From an uncultured Lachnospiraceae bacterium (GTDB lineage Bacteria > Bacillota > Clostridia > Lachnospirales > Lachnospiraceae), in assembly GCA_910586275.1 (NCBI GenBank), contig CAJUIM010000120.1, positions 1 to 11,388 of the forward strand: a stretch of 11,388 nt of DNA. Direction: 5' to 3'. Under the pieces are notes generated by a model. It worked only from the letters and a program-made list of their open reading frames with translations. It was not told the DNA's origin and did no database searches. Below are positions 1 to 6,932 of the stretch, one piece after another. Both the position numbers and the translations under genes were made by a program. Positions within the stretch are counted from its first letter, which is position 1, and each line of letters opens with the position of its first letter.

Positions 1-114
1 CAGCCGGAAAAAGTGCACGGAAAACCGGGACAGGCGCTCCCGCTGCCGCCGTCCCACAAAAAAATCCCTCCTGTGCGTCCGCCTCTCAACACAACATTCC
101 GGCTGAACTGTTAC
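1..114 (-). repeat. Left copy of a ~100-bp structured intergenic repeat
   Basis: Positions 13-114 match, in inverted orientation, the right-end copy at 11286-11388. The outer 23 bp (13-35) and the inner 14 bp (101-114) are identical in both copies, and the middle is diverged with about one indel. A hairpin is visible: GGGAC (27-31), bulged A32, GGCG (33-36), a 10-nt loop, CGCC (47-50), GTCCC (51-55). A 9-bp closing stem pairs 1-9 (CAGCCGGAA) with 97-105 (TTCCGGCTG). A run of seven A lies at 58-64. No coding potential or transposase is seen. The copy begins 7 bp past the stop of the minus-strand sulfatase gene, so it would form the 3' end of that transcript. It could act as a processing or termination structure, but no hairpin is followed directly by a T run. 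Family identity and function are unknown. Confidence 0.8.
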
Positions 115-121
115 AAATAAT

Positions 122-1513
122 CTACTCCCTATCTTTTTCCCACAAAAAGCTGTCTCCAAGCATACCCAGATACCATTTCAGCAATTTTCTGCACTCCACG
201 ATTATATCGTCTTTACAGTCTCTTTCCACTCTCCTTGGATGAAGCTGCCACGGATCATTTTTATCATCATAAAAATATTCTTCCTGCTTTTCCTCCGGCA
301 TATACCCGTTAGTTACCACATAAGTATATTCCGGTGTTTTAATCCCCCTCCAGCCATGTGCTTTATGATTCATCCCCTGTTCCGCAAATGCCGAGACACT
401 TTCCGGCGACCCGGGATAGGAGCAGAGGAACATATGCTGCGGCGATTCCTCCGTCTCTCCCAGCACAGAAGCTGCATGACTTCTCCCTTCACAAGTATCC
501 GGCACCCGCAGGCCAAGCAGTTCCAGTAAAGTAGGCATATGATCCGGGCTTGCAAACATAACCCCATTCCTTCCTGCCCTGATTCGGTTTTTCTGTCTCA
601 TAAGCAGTGGAATATGGATAGACTCTTCATACCAGATATTTTTGCTCATCAGCCCATGGGAACCAAGCATTTCTCCATGATCTGACGAGAGTACGACCAA
701 CGTATTTTCTTCCATCTCTTTTTCCTTCAGATAAGAAAGAATGCGGCCAAACTGTTTATCAATGCCATATATTGCCGAAAAATACTGTCTCGCTATAGTT
801 TCCATTTCCGGCGTGCGTTTTTCCTCCGGCACATTCCCGCGCCATTCTATCTGAAGGTCACGAAATTTTTCATAGTAGCAATCCGGCACCAATTCATATG
901 GCAGATGGGGAGGATTATAAGACAAAAACAGGGCAAAAGGAGCATCCCCTGCCTTACGTCCTTCCAAATATTCCAAAGCTTTGTCCGTTTCATATTCCGC
1001 CGACCACCTTCCCGGCCGGATCTGCTCCGGAGAATCCGCCCAGTAATGAGGATTTAAATGGTCATCACATGCACCGTAAGAAAGCCAATATTCAAATCCC
1101 TGTCTCCGCTCTCCCGGAGGAGTATACGCATCCCAATGTACCGCTCCCGAAACCGGATGCCTGACAAAATTCTGTTCCGATGAATCCAAATGCCACTTCC
1201 CGATATATGCCGTCCGGTATCCGGCATCCTGCAGCACATTCCCGATACAGATTTCCTGAGGCTTCAGCATGATTTTTTCTTCCAGCCCTATCTTGCAGTT
1301 TGTCCACAGACCAACGGAATACGGATATTTTCCTGTCATTAAGCTTCCCCTGTGAGGGGTACAGAGAGGAAACGTACTATATGCATTTTCAAAGCAAAGA
1401 CTTTCCTCCGCAAACCGGTCCATATTGGGAGTAAGCACTTGATCCTTCTTAGTATAGCCTATCGCCTGATATCTCCATTGATCCGCAAAAACATAAATTA
1501 AGTTTGTCTTCAT
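122..1513 (-). CDS. Cysteine-type sulfatase (S1 family), cytoplasmic
   Basis: The protein hydrolyses sulfate esters through a formylglycine made from the active-site cysteine. It has 463 residues from the chosen start. Visible motifs are an N-terminal metal-site stretch ADQWR (about residues 10-14), the maturation signature CTPHR with Cys51 followed by GSLMTGKYP, GKWHLD (105-110), NPPH (200-203), SSDHGEMLGSHG (276-287, metal-binding D278/H279), and the NDPWQL element typical of sulfatase C-termini. No signal peptide or lipobox is present, so the enzyme should act in the cytoplasm on imported substrate. An ATG two codons upstream (1519) directly abuts GAGAGGG, while the ATG at 1513 has a 6-nt spacing, so 1513 is preferred. 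It is the last gene of the transporter operon, 61 bp after the permease stop. The substrate cannot be read from sequence. Phosphonate monoester hydrolases share the CxPxR core and are a less likely alternative. Confidence 0.93.
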   Translation of the reverse strand: MKTNLIYVFADQWRYQAIGYTKKDQVLTPNMDRFAEESLCFENAYSTFPLCTPHRGSLMTGKYPYSVGLWTNCKIGLEEKIMLKPQEICIGNVLQDAGYRTAYIGKWHLDSSEQNFVRHPVSGAVHWDAYTPPGERRQGFEYWLSYGACDDHLNPHYWADSPEQIRPGRWSAEYETDKALEYLEGRKAGDAPFALFLSYNPPHLPYELVPDCYYEKFRDLQIEWRGNVPEEKRTPEMETIARQYFSAIYGIDKQFGRILSYLKEKEMEENTLVVLSSDHGEMLGSHGLMSKNIWYEESIHIPLLMRQKNRIRAGRNGVMFASPDHMPTLLELLGLRVPDTCEGRSHAASVLGETEESPQHMFLCSYPGSPESVSAFAEQGMNHKAHGWRGIKTPEYTYVVTNGYMPEEKQEEYFYDDKNDPWQLHPRRVERDCKDDIIVECRKLLKWYLGMLGDSFLWEKDRE

Positions 1514-1574
1514 TGCCATCCCTCTCAGTCAGACACTTACCGATACCGAATTTTCCTTACTTTCCGGCATATGT

Positions 1575-2402
1575 TCACCCTTTTATCCCGCTGGCAGCCA
1601 CACCTTCCACAAAGAAACGCTGGCAGCTCAGAAATACGATAACAATCGGAATCAGCGAGCAGACGGATGCCGCCATAATCCATGCATAATCGGCTCCATA
1701 CTGTGAAATAAACATACGGATACCAAGCTGCACTGTCTTTAATTCCTTTGTCTTAAGATAAATCAACGGCCCCATAAAATCATTCCACACATTGGTGAAA
1801 GTAAAGATTGTCAATGTTGCCATAGCCGGTTTTCCTAACGGAAACACAATTTTCCGAAATATGCCGAACTCATTCAGCCCGTCAATTCTCGCCGCCTCAC
1901 ACAATTCATCCGGAATGCTTATATAAAACTGTCTGATCAGAAACACACCGAAAGCCGAAAACGCCTGCATAAGTATCAGTCCTATATGACTGTCATTCAG
2001 TCCCATCTTGGAAACTAAAATAAACTGCGGCACCATATATACCTGCCAAGGAACCGCTATCGTAGTAACATACATTAAAAAAATCGTATCCCGTCCCTTA
2101 AATCTGCACTTCGTGAACCCATATGCCGCAAAACAGCTTGTGCACAGCTGAATCACTGTCGTACATACCGTTAGTTTCAAAGTATTTAAAAAGAAAGTAA
2201 CTAACGGAAGTTTCTTCCATATTACACTATAGTTTTCCGGGTGGAGAGTTTCCGGCCACCATTTCATTGGTATGGAAAATACATCTTTGTTCAGCTTTAA
2301 AGATGAAATTACCATCCAGTAAAACGGAACCAGCATAATCACCGCCAGACAAGTCAGAAGAACATATAATATTATTTTTACTGCTTTTCTCTTTGTACGC
2401 AT
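1575..2402 (-). CDS. CUT1 sugar ABC transporter permease, MalG/UgpE-type
   Basis: This is an inner-membrane subunit of a carbohydrate importer, 275 residues from the chosen start. The N-terminus is basic, followed by the first membrane segment (about 8-35), with further hydrophobic helices through to about 262. The cytoplasmic coupling loop EAARIDG (169-175), then IFRKIVFPLGKPA, is the EAA motif that docks onto the ATPase in this family. The reading frame is open back to an ATG at 2474. The ATG at 2402 is chosen because a perfect AGGAGG sits 7 nt upstream, whereas the upstream ATG has only a weak AAGGA with no spacing and adds 24 hydrophilic residues not typical of the family. It follows the partner permease by 90 bp and precedes the sulfatase. 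No ATPase gene is in the window. Clostridial CUT1 systems often share a distant MsiK/MalK-type ATPase, and that is inferred here. Confidence 0.94.
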   Translation of the reverse strand: MRTKRKAVKIILYVLLTCLAVIMLVPFYWMVISSLKLNKDVFSIPMKWWPETLHPENYSVIWKKLPLVTFFLNTLKLTVCTTVIQLCTSCFAAYGFTKCRFKGRDTIFLMYVTTIAVPWQVYMVPQFILVSKMGLNDSHIGLILMQAFSAFGVFLIRQFYISIPDELCEAARIDGLNEFGIFRKIVFPLGKPAMATLTIFTFTNVWNDFMGPLIYLKTKELKTVQLGIRMFISQYGADYAWIMAASVCSLIPIVIVFLSCQRFFVEGVAASGIKG

Positions 2403-2492
2403 TCGTTCTCCTCCTAATTTAGTTCCTGCGCCGCCCTTCTCAATGCTTTGCCGCTGTTTTTCTTCTGCTGCCATTCCTTAACCGGATTTCTC

Positions 2493-3410
2493 TTATAAAT
2501 CCTTAGACCATTTTTTCTCTCCTCGGAACTGTATAAGAGTAATCACTAATACAATAGCAAACAAAATGATGGCCGCTGCGCTGGCCGGACCGAATTCCCA
2601 ACTGGTAAAGGCTTTCTCATAAATATAGTTAACAAGTGTCTTTGTGGCATTTCCCGGTCCGCCTCCTGTCATTACATATACTAAATCAAACACTTTGAAG
2701 CACTGAATGGTCAGCATAATCAGCACGAAAAAGGTAGTGGGCGTCAGCATAGGTACTGTAATATACCAGAGTTTCTGCCACCCTTTTGCCCCGTCAATAC
2801 TAGCCGCTTCATACAGTGAATTGGATATGCCCTGCAATGCCGCCAAATAAACGATCATATAATATCCCATATATTTCCATATGCTTACAATGGAAACGGA
2901 TACCATTGCCCAGTCTTTATCCACTACCCACCTAGGCGGATTCTCCATGCCTAAAAACCGCAGTATTTCATTAATCGGACCCATATCCGGCTGAAACAGC
3001 ATATTCCATACGGCTCCCACGGCAACAATAGAAGCTATATAAGGAAAATAAAATGCCGTTCGGAAAATAGCCACCCATCTTAGTTTGCTGTTCAGCAATA
3101 CCGCCAGCAATAGTGCCAGCACCAGCGTAGGCAGGACAGTCATCAAAGCATAACTGATTGTGTGCAGCAACGCTCCCCGAAATATCCTGTCCCCGAAAAT
3201 ATCAGCGAAATTCTCCAATCCCACAAACTGCATCGGCCTCTGTGAACCGTCCCAGCTCATTACGCTTAAAACAAAAGAAAAAACAACAGGTATAAAAACA
3301 AATACGGTATAACCGATTAAGTTTGGAAGGATAAATGCATACCCTGTCATATTATTGCGAATTTTTCTTTTCTGGCCGGAAGTCAGAAAACTTTTCTTGC
3401 CACTTCCCAT
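2493..3410 (-). CDS. CUT1 sugar ABC transporter permease, MalF/UgpA-type
   Basis: This is the first of two permease subunits, 305 residues from the chosen start. It has a polar N-terminus, a first membrane helix at about 23-51, further helices around 83-107 and 120-140, and later segments to the C-terminus. The EAA loop EAASIDGAKG (from residue 201) and the following TVPMLTP stretch are diagnostic. So is MTGGGPGNATKTL, which is characteristic of MalF/UgpA homologues. AAGGAGG directly abuts an ATG at 3416, and the in-frame ATG at 3410 lies at a normal 6-nt spacing, so the shorter start is preferred. It is separated from the binding-protein stop by 39 bp containing a stem-loop (3440-3465), which suggests lower expression than the binding protein. 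It should heterodimerise with the product of 1575-2402. The substrate is inferred only from context to be a sulfated sugar. Confidence 0.94.
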   Translation of the reverse strand: MGSGKKSFLTSGQKRKIRNNMTGYAFILPNLIGYTVFVFIPVVFSFVLSVMSWDGSQRPMQFVGLENFADIFGDRIFRGALLHTISYALMTVLPTLVLALLLAVLLNSKLRWVAIFRTAFYFPYIASIVAVGAVWNMLFQPDMGPINEILRFLGMENPPRWVVDKDWAMVSVSIVSIWKYMGYYMIVYLAALQGISNSLYEAASIDGAKGWQKLWYITVPMLTPTTFFVLIMLTIQCFKVFDLVYVMTGGGPGNATKTLVNYIYEKAFTSWEFGPASAAAIILFAIVLVITLIQFRGEKKWSKDL

Positions 3411-3439
3411 ACGCATCCTCCTTAGATTCTGTCTTTTAA

Positions 3440-3465
3440 AAGGGGCTGGTTATTCCCAGCCCTTT
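3440..3465 (-). promoter_or_regulatory. Intercistronic stem-loop between binding protein and permease
   Basis: GGGCTGG (3443-3449) pairs with CCAGCCC (3456-3462) around a 6-nt loop, and flanking G-T and A-T pairs extend the stem to about 10 bp. It spans the stop codon of the binding-protein gene. On the transcribed minus strand the stem is followed by CTTTTAAAAG, a short and interrupted T run. This is expected for a leaky terminator or 3'-end stabiliser. Such elements are known after binding-protein genes in ABC operons (malE-malF in E. coli) and give an excess of binding protein over permease. The role here is inferred. Confidence 0.6.
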
Positions 3466-4823
3466 ATCTCTGCAACTCTTTCTGTCAGTTCTGCAATTCC
3501 TTCGTCCACCGAATAAGAATGAATCATTATCATCTCATGGACTTCATCCAATACCGTACGGATTTCTTCAATCTGAGGGTCTAACGGACGGTCAAAAGAA
3601 TAATGTGTATAACTTAATGCTTCCACATTGCTCTCTCCTTCCGGAAAACGTTCCGCGGATGCGATAGTCTGAAGGGCAGCATCGGAAGGAATGCCAGTGA
3701 ATACACCCTGTTTTGCCAAAATTTCCGCTGCTTCCTCAGAAGATGCAAATTTCACGAAATCCCATGCCAAATCAGCCTGATCCGTAAATGCACTGATGGC
3801 AATCGGTGTAAGCGCTCCTACCGTATATCCTGCTTCCGTATCCTTGGAATGAGGAAGTGTCGCAACACCCCAGTTAAAGTCTGTTTCGCCTTCTTCCTGA
3901 GACTGCATCATGGTCGCAATAAACCATGTTCCCATAGGCATCATCGCGCACTGCTGATTCTTAAATACGGAAGAATAATGGATATTCGCGGTCTTCAAAG
4001 TGGAATAATCCTGAATATAACCATTATCCTGAAGTGCAAGGGCATCCTCATACCAAGACTTCATAAAGCTATAATCTTTTTCCACAACCGTATTTTTTCC
4101 ATCCTGTACTGCCCAGTTTGTAACCAATGCCTGCCAAGTATGGTTATGGGAACCATATACTTTTTCGCTTCCTTCGCCGCTGGTCATCTTCGCAGCCAGT
4201 TCATAATACTCTTCCCATGTCATATCATTTGTGGGATATTCAACATTTGCCGCATCAAACAAATCCTTATTATAATAAAGCACATACCAATCGTTCCTAT
4301 AAGGAAGAGAATAAGACTTCCCGTTATACATCAGCTGCTCCGCTGCTCCCTTGTAAACCGATAAATCCAGATTATCTTTTGCAATATAATCATCCAAAGC
4401 AAGAAGCTGTTCTTTATCTGCCATCTGAAGCATCGATCCCATATCCTTTACCCAAATGACATCCGGATCGGCCTGTGCCGCCGAAAGGCTGATTCCTAAA
4501 GAATTGTTATATTCATCCGCCGATGTATCTATTATCTTTATCTCCACATTTGCATTTTTTTCCTCATAGGCATCTATGACAGCCTGAAATTGAGGCGTGG
4601 ATTCATTATCCCAAGTAGTTACCGAAAGCACCTGCTTTTCTCCCGAAGCCTCCTCTTTTTCTTCCGTGCCGCTTTCTCCGCCGGTTTCCGCATCCTTCTC
4701 TGTTTCTGAACCCGTACTCTTCGCTGTCTCCTGACTCTCTGCCGGTTTGCTCCCACAAGCCGCCAATGCACCACAAGCCACGATCCCGGCCATCAGCATT
4801 GCAACCAATTGTTTCTTTCTCAT
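3450..4823 (-). CDS. Sugar-binding lipoprotein of the ABC importer
   Basis: This is a family 1 extracellular solute-binding protein, the substrate-capturing component of the CUT1 importer, 457 residues from the chosen start. The start at 4823 (MRKKQLVAM) has AAGGAGG 8 nt upstream. The longer open frame to 4889 would bury the signal peptide behind 22 charged residues. The lipoprotein signal is clear: basic RKK, hydrophobic core, then lipobox LAAC with Cys23 as the lipid anchor. A Glu/Ser/Thr/Gly-rich linker (about 24-62) precedes the binding domain, which opens with VLSVTTWDNESTPQFQAVI. Aromatic residues recur across the domain, as in sugar-binding proteins. It is the first gene of the minus-strand operon and diverges from the sensor kinase, an arrangement expected when a YesM/YesN-type system controls the transporter. 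The exact ligand is unknown. A sulfated mono- or oligosaccharide is suggested by the sulfatase in the same operon. Confidence 0.94.
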   Translation of the reverse strand: MRKKQLVAMLMAGIVACGALAACGSKPAESQETAKSTGSETEKDAETGGESGTEEKEEASGEKQVLSVTTWDNESTPQFQAVIDAYEEKNANVEIKIIDTSADEYNNSLGISLSAAQADPDVIWVKDMGSMLQMADKEQLLALDDYIAKDNLDLSVYKGAAEQLMYNGKSYSLPYRNDWYVLYYNKDLFDAANVEYPTNDMTWEEYYELAAKMTSGEGSEKVYGSHNHTWQALVTNWAVQDGKNTVVEKDYSFMKSWYEDALALQDNGYIQDYSTLKTANIHYSSVFKNQQCAMMPMGTWFIATMMQSQEEGETDFNWGVATLPHSKDTEAGYTVGALTPIAISAFTDQADLAWDFVKFASSEEAAEILAKQGVFTGIPSDAALQTIASAERFPEGESNVEALSYTHYSFDRPLDPQIEEIRTVLDEVHEMIMIHSYSVDEGIAELTERVAEIKGWE

Positions 4824-4863
4824 GATAATTTCCTCCTTCTTAAATTCCGCTTTATCCTTGATC

Positions 4864-4883
4864 CTTATCTGTAATCCGATAAG
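4864..4883 (-). promoter_or_regulatory. Dyad in the operon leader
   Basis: CTTATC (4864-4869) and GATAAG (4878-4883) form a perfect 6-bp inverted repeat around 8 nt, 41 nt upstream of the binding-protein start and next to the expected transcription start. It could be an operator half-site pair or a small leader hairpin. Nothing in the sequence separates these options. Confidence 0.3.
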
Positions 4884-4891
4884 TTTCAAGT

Positions 4892-4899
4892 ATTTTATA
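4892..4899 (-). promoter_or_regulatory. Candidate -10 region of the transporter-sulfatase operon
   Basis: On the minus strand this reads TATAAAAT, about 70 nt upstream of the binding-protein ATG. No recognisable -35 hexamer lies 16-18 bp further upstream (the sequence there is GGAGAT/AGGGAG). A TTGTTA at 4909-4914 is too close. A good -10 without a -35 fits a promoter that needs an activator, such as the adjacent AraC-type regulator. This is an inference from spacing alone. Confidence 0.35.
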
Positions 4900-4993
4900 T
4901 ATTTAGTTTAACAAATCTCCCTTCCTTTTCTGAATCAACAATTTTCGGATTCTGATTTCCTTTTTTTAGTTTTTGCTATTTGATCAGAAAAAA

Positions 4994-5031
4994 GATATAC
5001 TTTTTTCATATTATATTACTTTTTGTATATC
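4994..5031. promoter_or_regulatory. Inverted repeat in the divergent control region, candidate operator
   Basis: GATATAC (4994-5000) and GTATATC (5025-5031) are exact reverse complements, and their starts are 31 bp apart, close to three helical turns. Each half borders a T-rich run (TTTTTT after the left half, CTTTTT before the right half). The pair lies between the divergent transporter and sensor-kinase genes, which is where an AraC-type regulator of this locus would bind. The region is very AT-rich, so chance dyads are possible. Confidence 0.35.
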
Positions 5032-5045
5032 AAGCATAATTCCAA

Positions 5046-5074
5046 TTGTAAGTATCCTTATTTTTATGTATCAT
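5046..5074 (+). promoter_or_regulatory. Candidate sigma-A promoter of the two-component operon
   Basis: TTGTAA (5046-5051), a 17-bp spacer and TATCAT (5069-5074) give a reasonable housekeeping promoter. Transcription would start near 5081 and leave a leader of about 40 nt. GAGAGGA then lies 8 nt before the ATG at 5121. The -10 matches consensus at five of six positions and the -35 at four of six. Confidence 0.5.
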
Positions 5075-5120
5075 AGCTTAAAGCAACTATTTAGGATAGC
5101 CTTCAGAGAGGAACAGGCCC

Positions 5121-6932
5121 ATGAAAAAAAATCCTAGAACCTTCCGACAGCGAATGATTTTATATAATCTGCTTATGATTATCTGCATCGCTTTCATCAT
5201 CAGCATATACACTTATTCTTCTTACAGAAAAGATGTCATTGCCAATGAAACCGTCAGTTCCGCCAACCGGCTTCAGTCCCTTTCCGCCAGGCTTGAAATT
5301 GCCTGTGACGAAATGATTAACATTGTCCAGAATTGCGCCGGCAGGAAATCCTTATTCCTATCCTCCGTTCTTTCCGGCAGCGACAGCCGGTCCGACAAAA
5401 AATCCGGAATTTATGCTTCCGACGTGCTGAAAGATCTTTGTGCGATTTCCGGATATAATCAATATATTTATAAAATTACGGTCTTTGAAAAAGGATCCCT
5501 TTTTATTCAGGCGGGAACTTCTTACGGCAGTTATAACGATGCCCATCGCATTATGGCTGCCCCATGGTTTGAAGAACTGCTGAACAAGGATATGCGGGAA
5601 TATACATTGACTCTGAAGGATAACCCATTTACATTGAATGCGCAGGCCAACCCTCAGCTGCTCCCTTTGATTCGCCCTCTCCAATATTCCAGAATGAAAT
5701 CTCCCGAGGATGCCTGGGTCTGCCTGACCATCTCCCCAAAACTGTTTCAGGATGCCTTAGCGCTTTTGCCGCAAGACAAATCCGTCCTTATTATGACGGA
5801 TGACTTTTCCGCTGTCAGCAGCATGAATATGGATTTATTCCCGTTAAAGGATATAGAAACACTCCTGTGCGGCTTACAGGAACAGAAAGGCAGTTTACGC
5901 ACACAGTTATCCGGCACGGACTGTATCGTCACTTGGGAACGCCTGCCGGTCAGCGGCCTGATCCTCTGCGAAGTGCTTCCTATGACGAATATGTCTCTGA
6001 ATCCGCGGGGCATACGCGCCACAATCAGTTTGGTCTTCCTTTCCAGCATGGCAATCGGCTTTATATTGTCATTATTGTTTACCCGTTATCTGACCCGGCC
6101 GATTACACGTTTAATAGAACATATGGAAGTAATATCCTCCGGCAATTTCAGCAGGAATCCGAATATAGAATCCGACGATGAATTGGGAATGATCGGAAAA
6201 CAGATAAATAAAATGTCTTCTCATGTTTCTGCCTTGATGGAAAACCGGATCCGCGATGAACAGGAAAAAATGGATTTAGAAATTAAGATGCTTCAGGCTC
6301 AGATCAATCCCCATTTTCTCTATAATACATTGGATTCCATTAAGTGGATTGCAACCATGCAGCACAATACGGGCATTGTAAAAATCGTCTCCTCTCTTTC
6401 CTCCCTGCTGAAAAATATGGCGAAAGGTTTTAACGAAAAAGTTACGGTCCGTCAGGAATTAGACTTTTTGGATAATTATGTTACGATAGAAAAAATCCGC
6501 TACATTGAGCTTTTTGATGTGGAAATCAGCGTGGACGACCCGGCATTGTACCATGCAGGCATTATTAAACTGACGTTGCAGCCTTTGGTAGAAAACAGCA
6601 TTTTTTCCGGTATAGAACCAAGTGGGAAGCCGGGTCTGATACAGATTCATATATACGAAAAAAATCAGATACTGTATATCAGTATCCGGGACAACGGCAT
6701 CGGCATTTCAGAAGAGAATATCGCCCGTATGCTTACCGATACTTCCCGCGTAACTAAACACTATATGAGCGGCATCGGCCTCCCTAACGTTGACCGACGG
6801 ATTAAGCTTGTTTACGGAGAAGAATACGGACTTCATATGGAAAGCCAAGTGGGTGTCTTCACTTGCGTTACCGTATCGCTTCCCTTAGAATTTCTGGAAG
6901 GAGTTTCTTATGTACCGAATAATCCTGATTGA
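5121..6932 (+). CDS. Sensor histidine kinase, YesM-type
   Basis: This is a membrane sensor kinase of 603 residues that should autophosphorylate and pass phosphate to the overlapping regulator. It has a first transmembrane helix (about 13-32), an extracellular sensing region of roughly 265 residues, a second helix (about 300-322) and a HAMP segment (TRPITRLIEHMEVISSGNF onward). The histidine kinase core follows with LQAQINPHFLYNTL, where His398 is the expected phosphorylation site. The ATPase domain shows LQPLVENS (N box, Asn492), RDNGIGIS (Asp524, Gly526, Gly528) and SGIGLPNVDRR. This architecture is that of the YesM (His_kinase/HATPase) family, which commonly controls carbohydrate transport in Firmicutes. 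The sensing domain has the size of a Cache-type domain, but I cannot assign it firmly. The stop lies 23 bp inside the next gene, so translation is probably coupled. The ligand is presumably linked to the transporter's substrate. Confidence 0.95.
   Translation: MKKNPRTFRQRMILYNLLMIICIAFIISIYTYSSYRKDVIANETVSSANRLQSLSARLEIACDEMINIVQNCAGRKSLFLSSVLSGSDSRSDKKSGIYASDVLKDLCAISGYNQYIYKITVFEKGSLFIQAGTSYGSYNDAHRIMAAPWFEELLNKDMREYTLTLKDNPFTLNAQANPQLLPLIRPLQYSRMKSPEDAWVCLTISPKLFQDALALLPQDKSVLIMTDDFSAVSSMNMDLFPLKDIETLLCGLQEQKGSLRTQLSGTDCIVTWERLPVSGLILCEVLPMTNMSLNPRGIRATISLVFLSSMAIGFILSLLFTRYLTRPITRLIEHMEVISSGNFSRNPNIESDDELGMIGKQINKMSSHVSALMENRIRDEQEKMDLEIKMLQAQINPHFLYNTLDSIKWIATMQHNTGIVKIVSSLSSLLKNMAKGFNEKVTVRQELDFLDNYVTIEKIRYIELFDVEISVDDPALYHAGIIKLTLQPLVENSIFSGIEPSGKPGLIQIHIYEKNQILYISIRDNGIGISEENIARMLTDTSRVTKHYMSGIGLPNVDRRIKLVYGEEYGLHMESQVGVFTCVTVSLPLEFLEGVSYVPNNPD

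Noticed and set aside
898..1164. Plus-strand open frame of 88 codons opposite the sulfatase
   Set aside because: The minus-strand frame holds conserved sulfatase motifs throughout, and the plus frame shows no domain or start signal.
2403..2474. 24-residue N-terminal extension of the second permease
   Set aside because: The internal ATG at 2402 has a perfect, well-spaced AGGAGG, and the extension is hydrophilic and atypical for MalG-type permeases.
3849..4364. Plus-strand open frame of 171 codons
   Set aside because: It lies entirely opposite the solute-binding protein gene, has no ribosome binding site or recognisable domain, and its composition is that expected from an antisense shadow.
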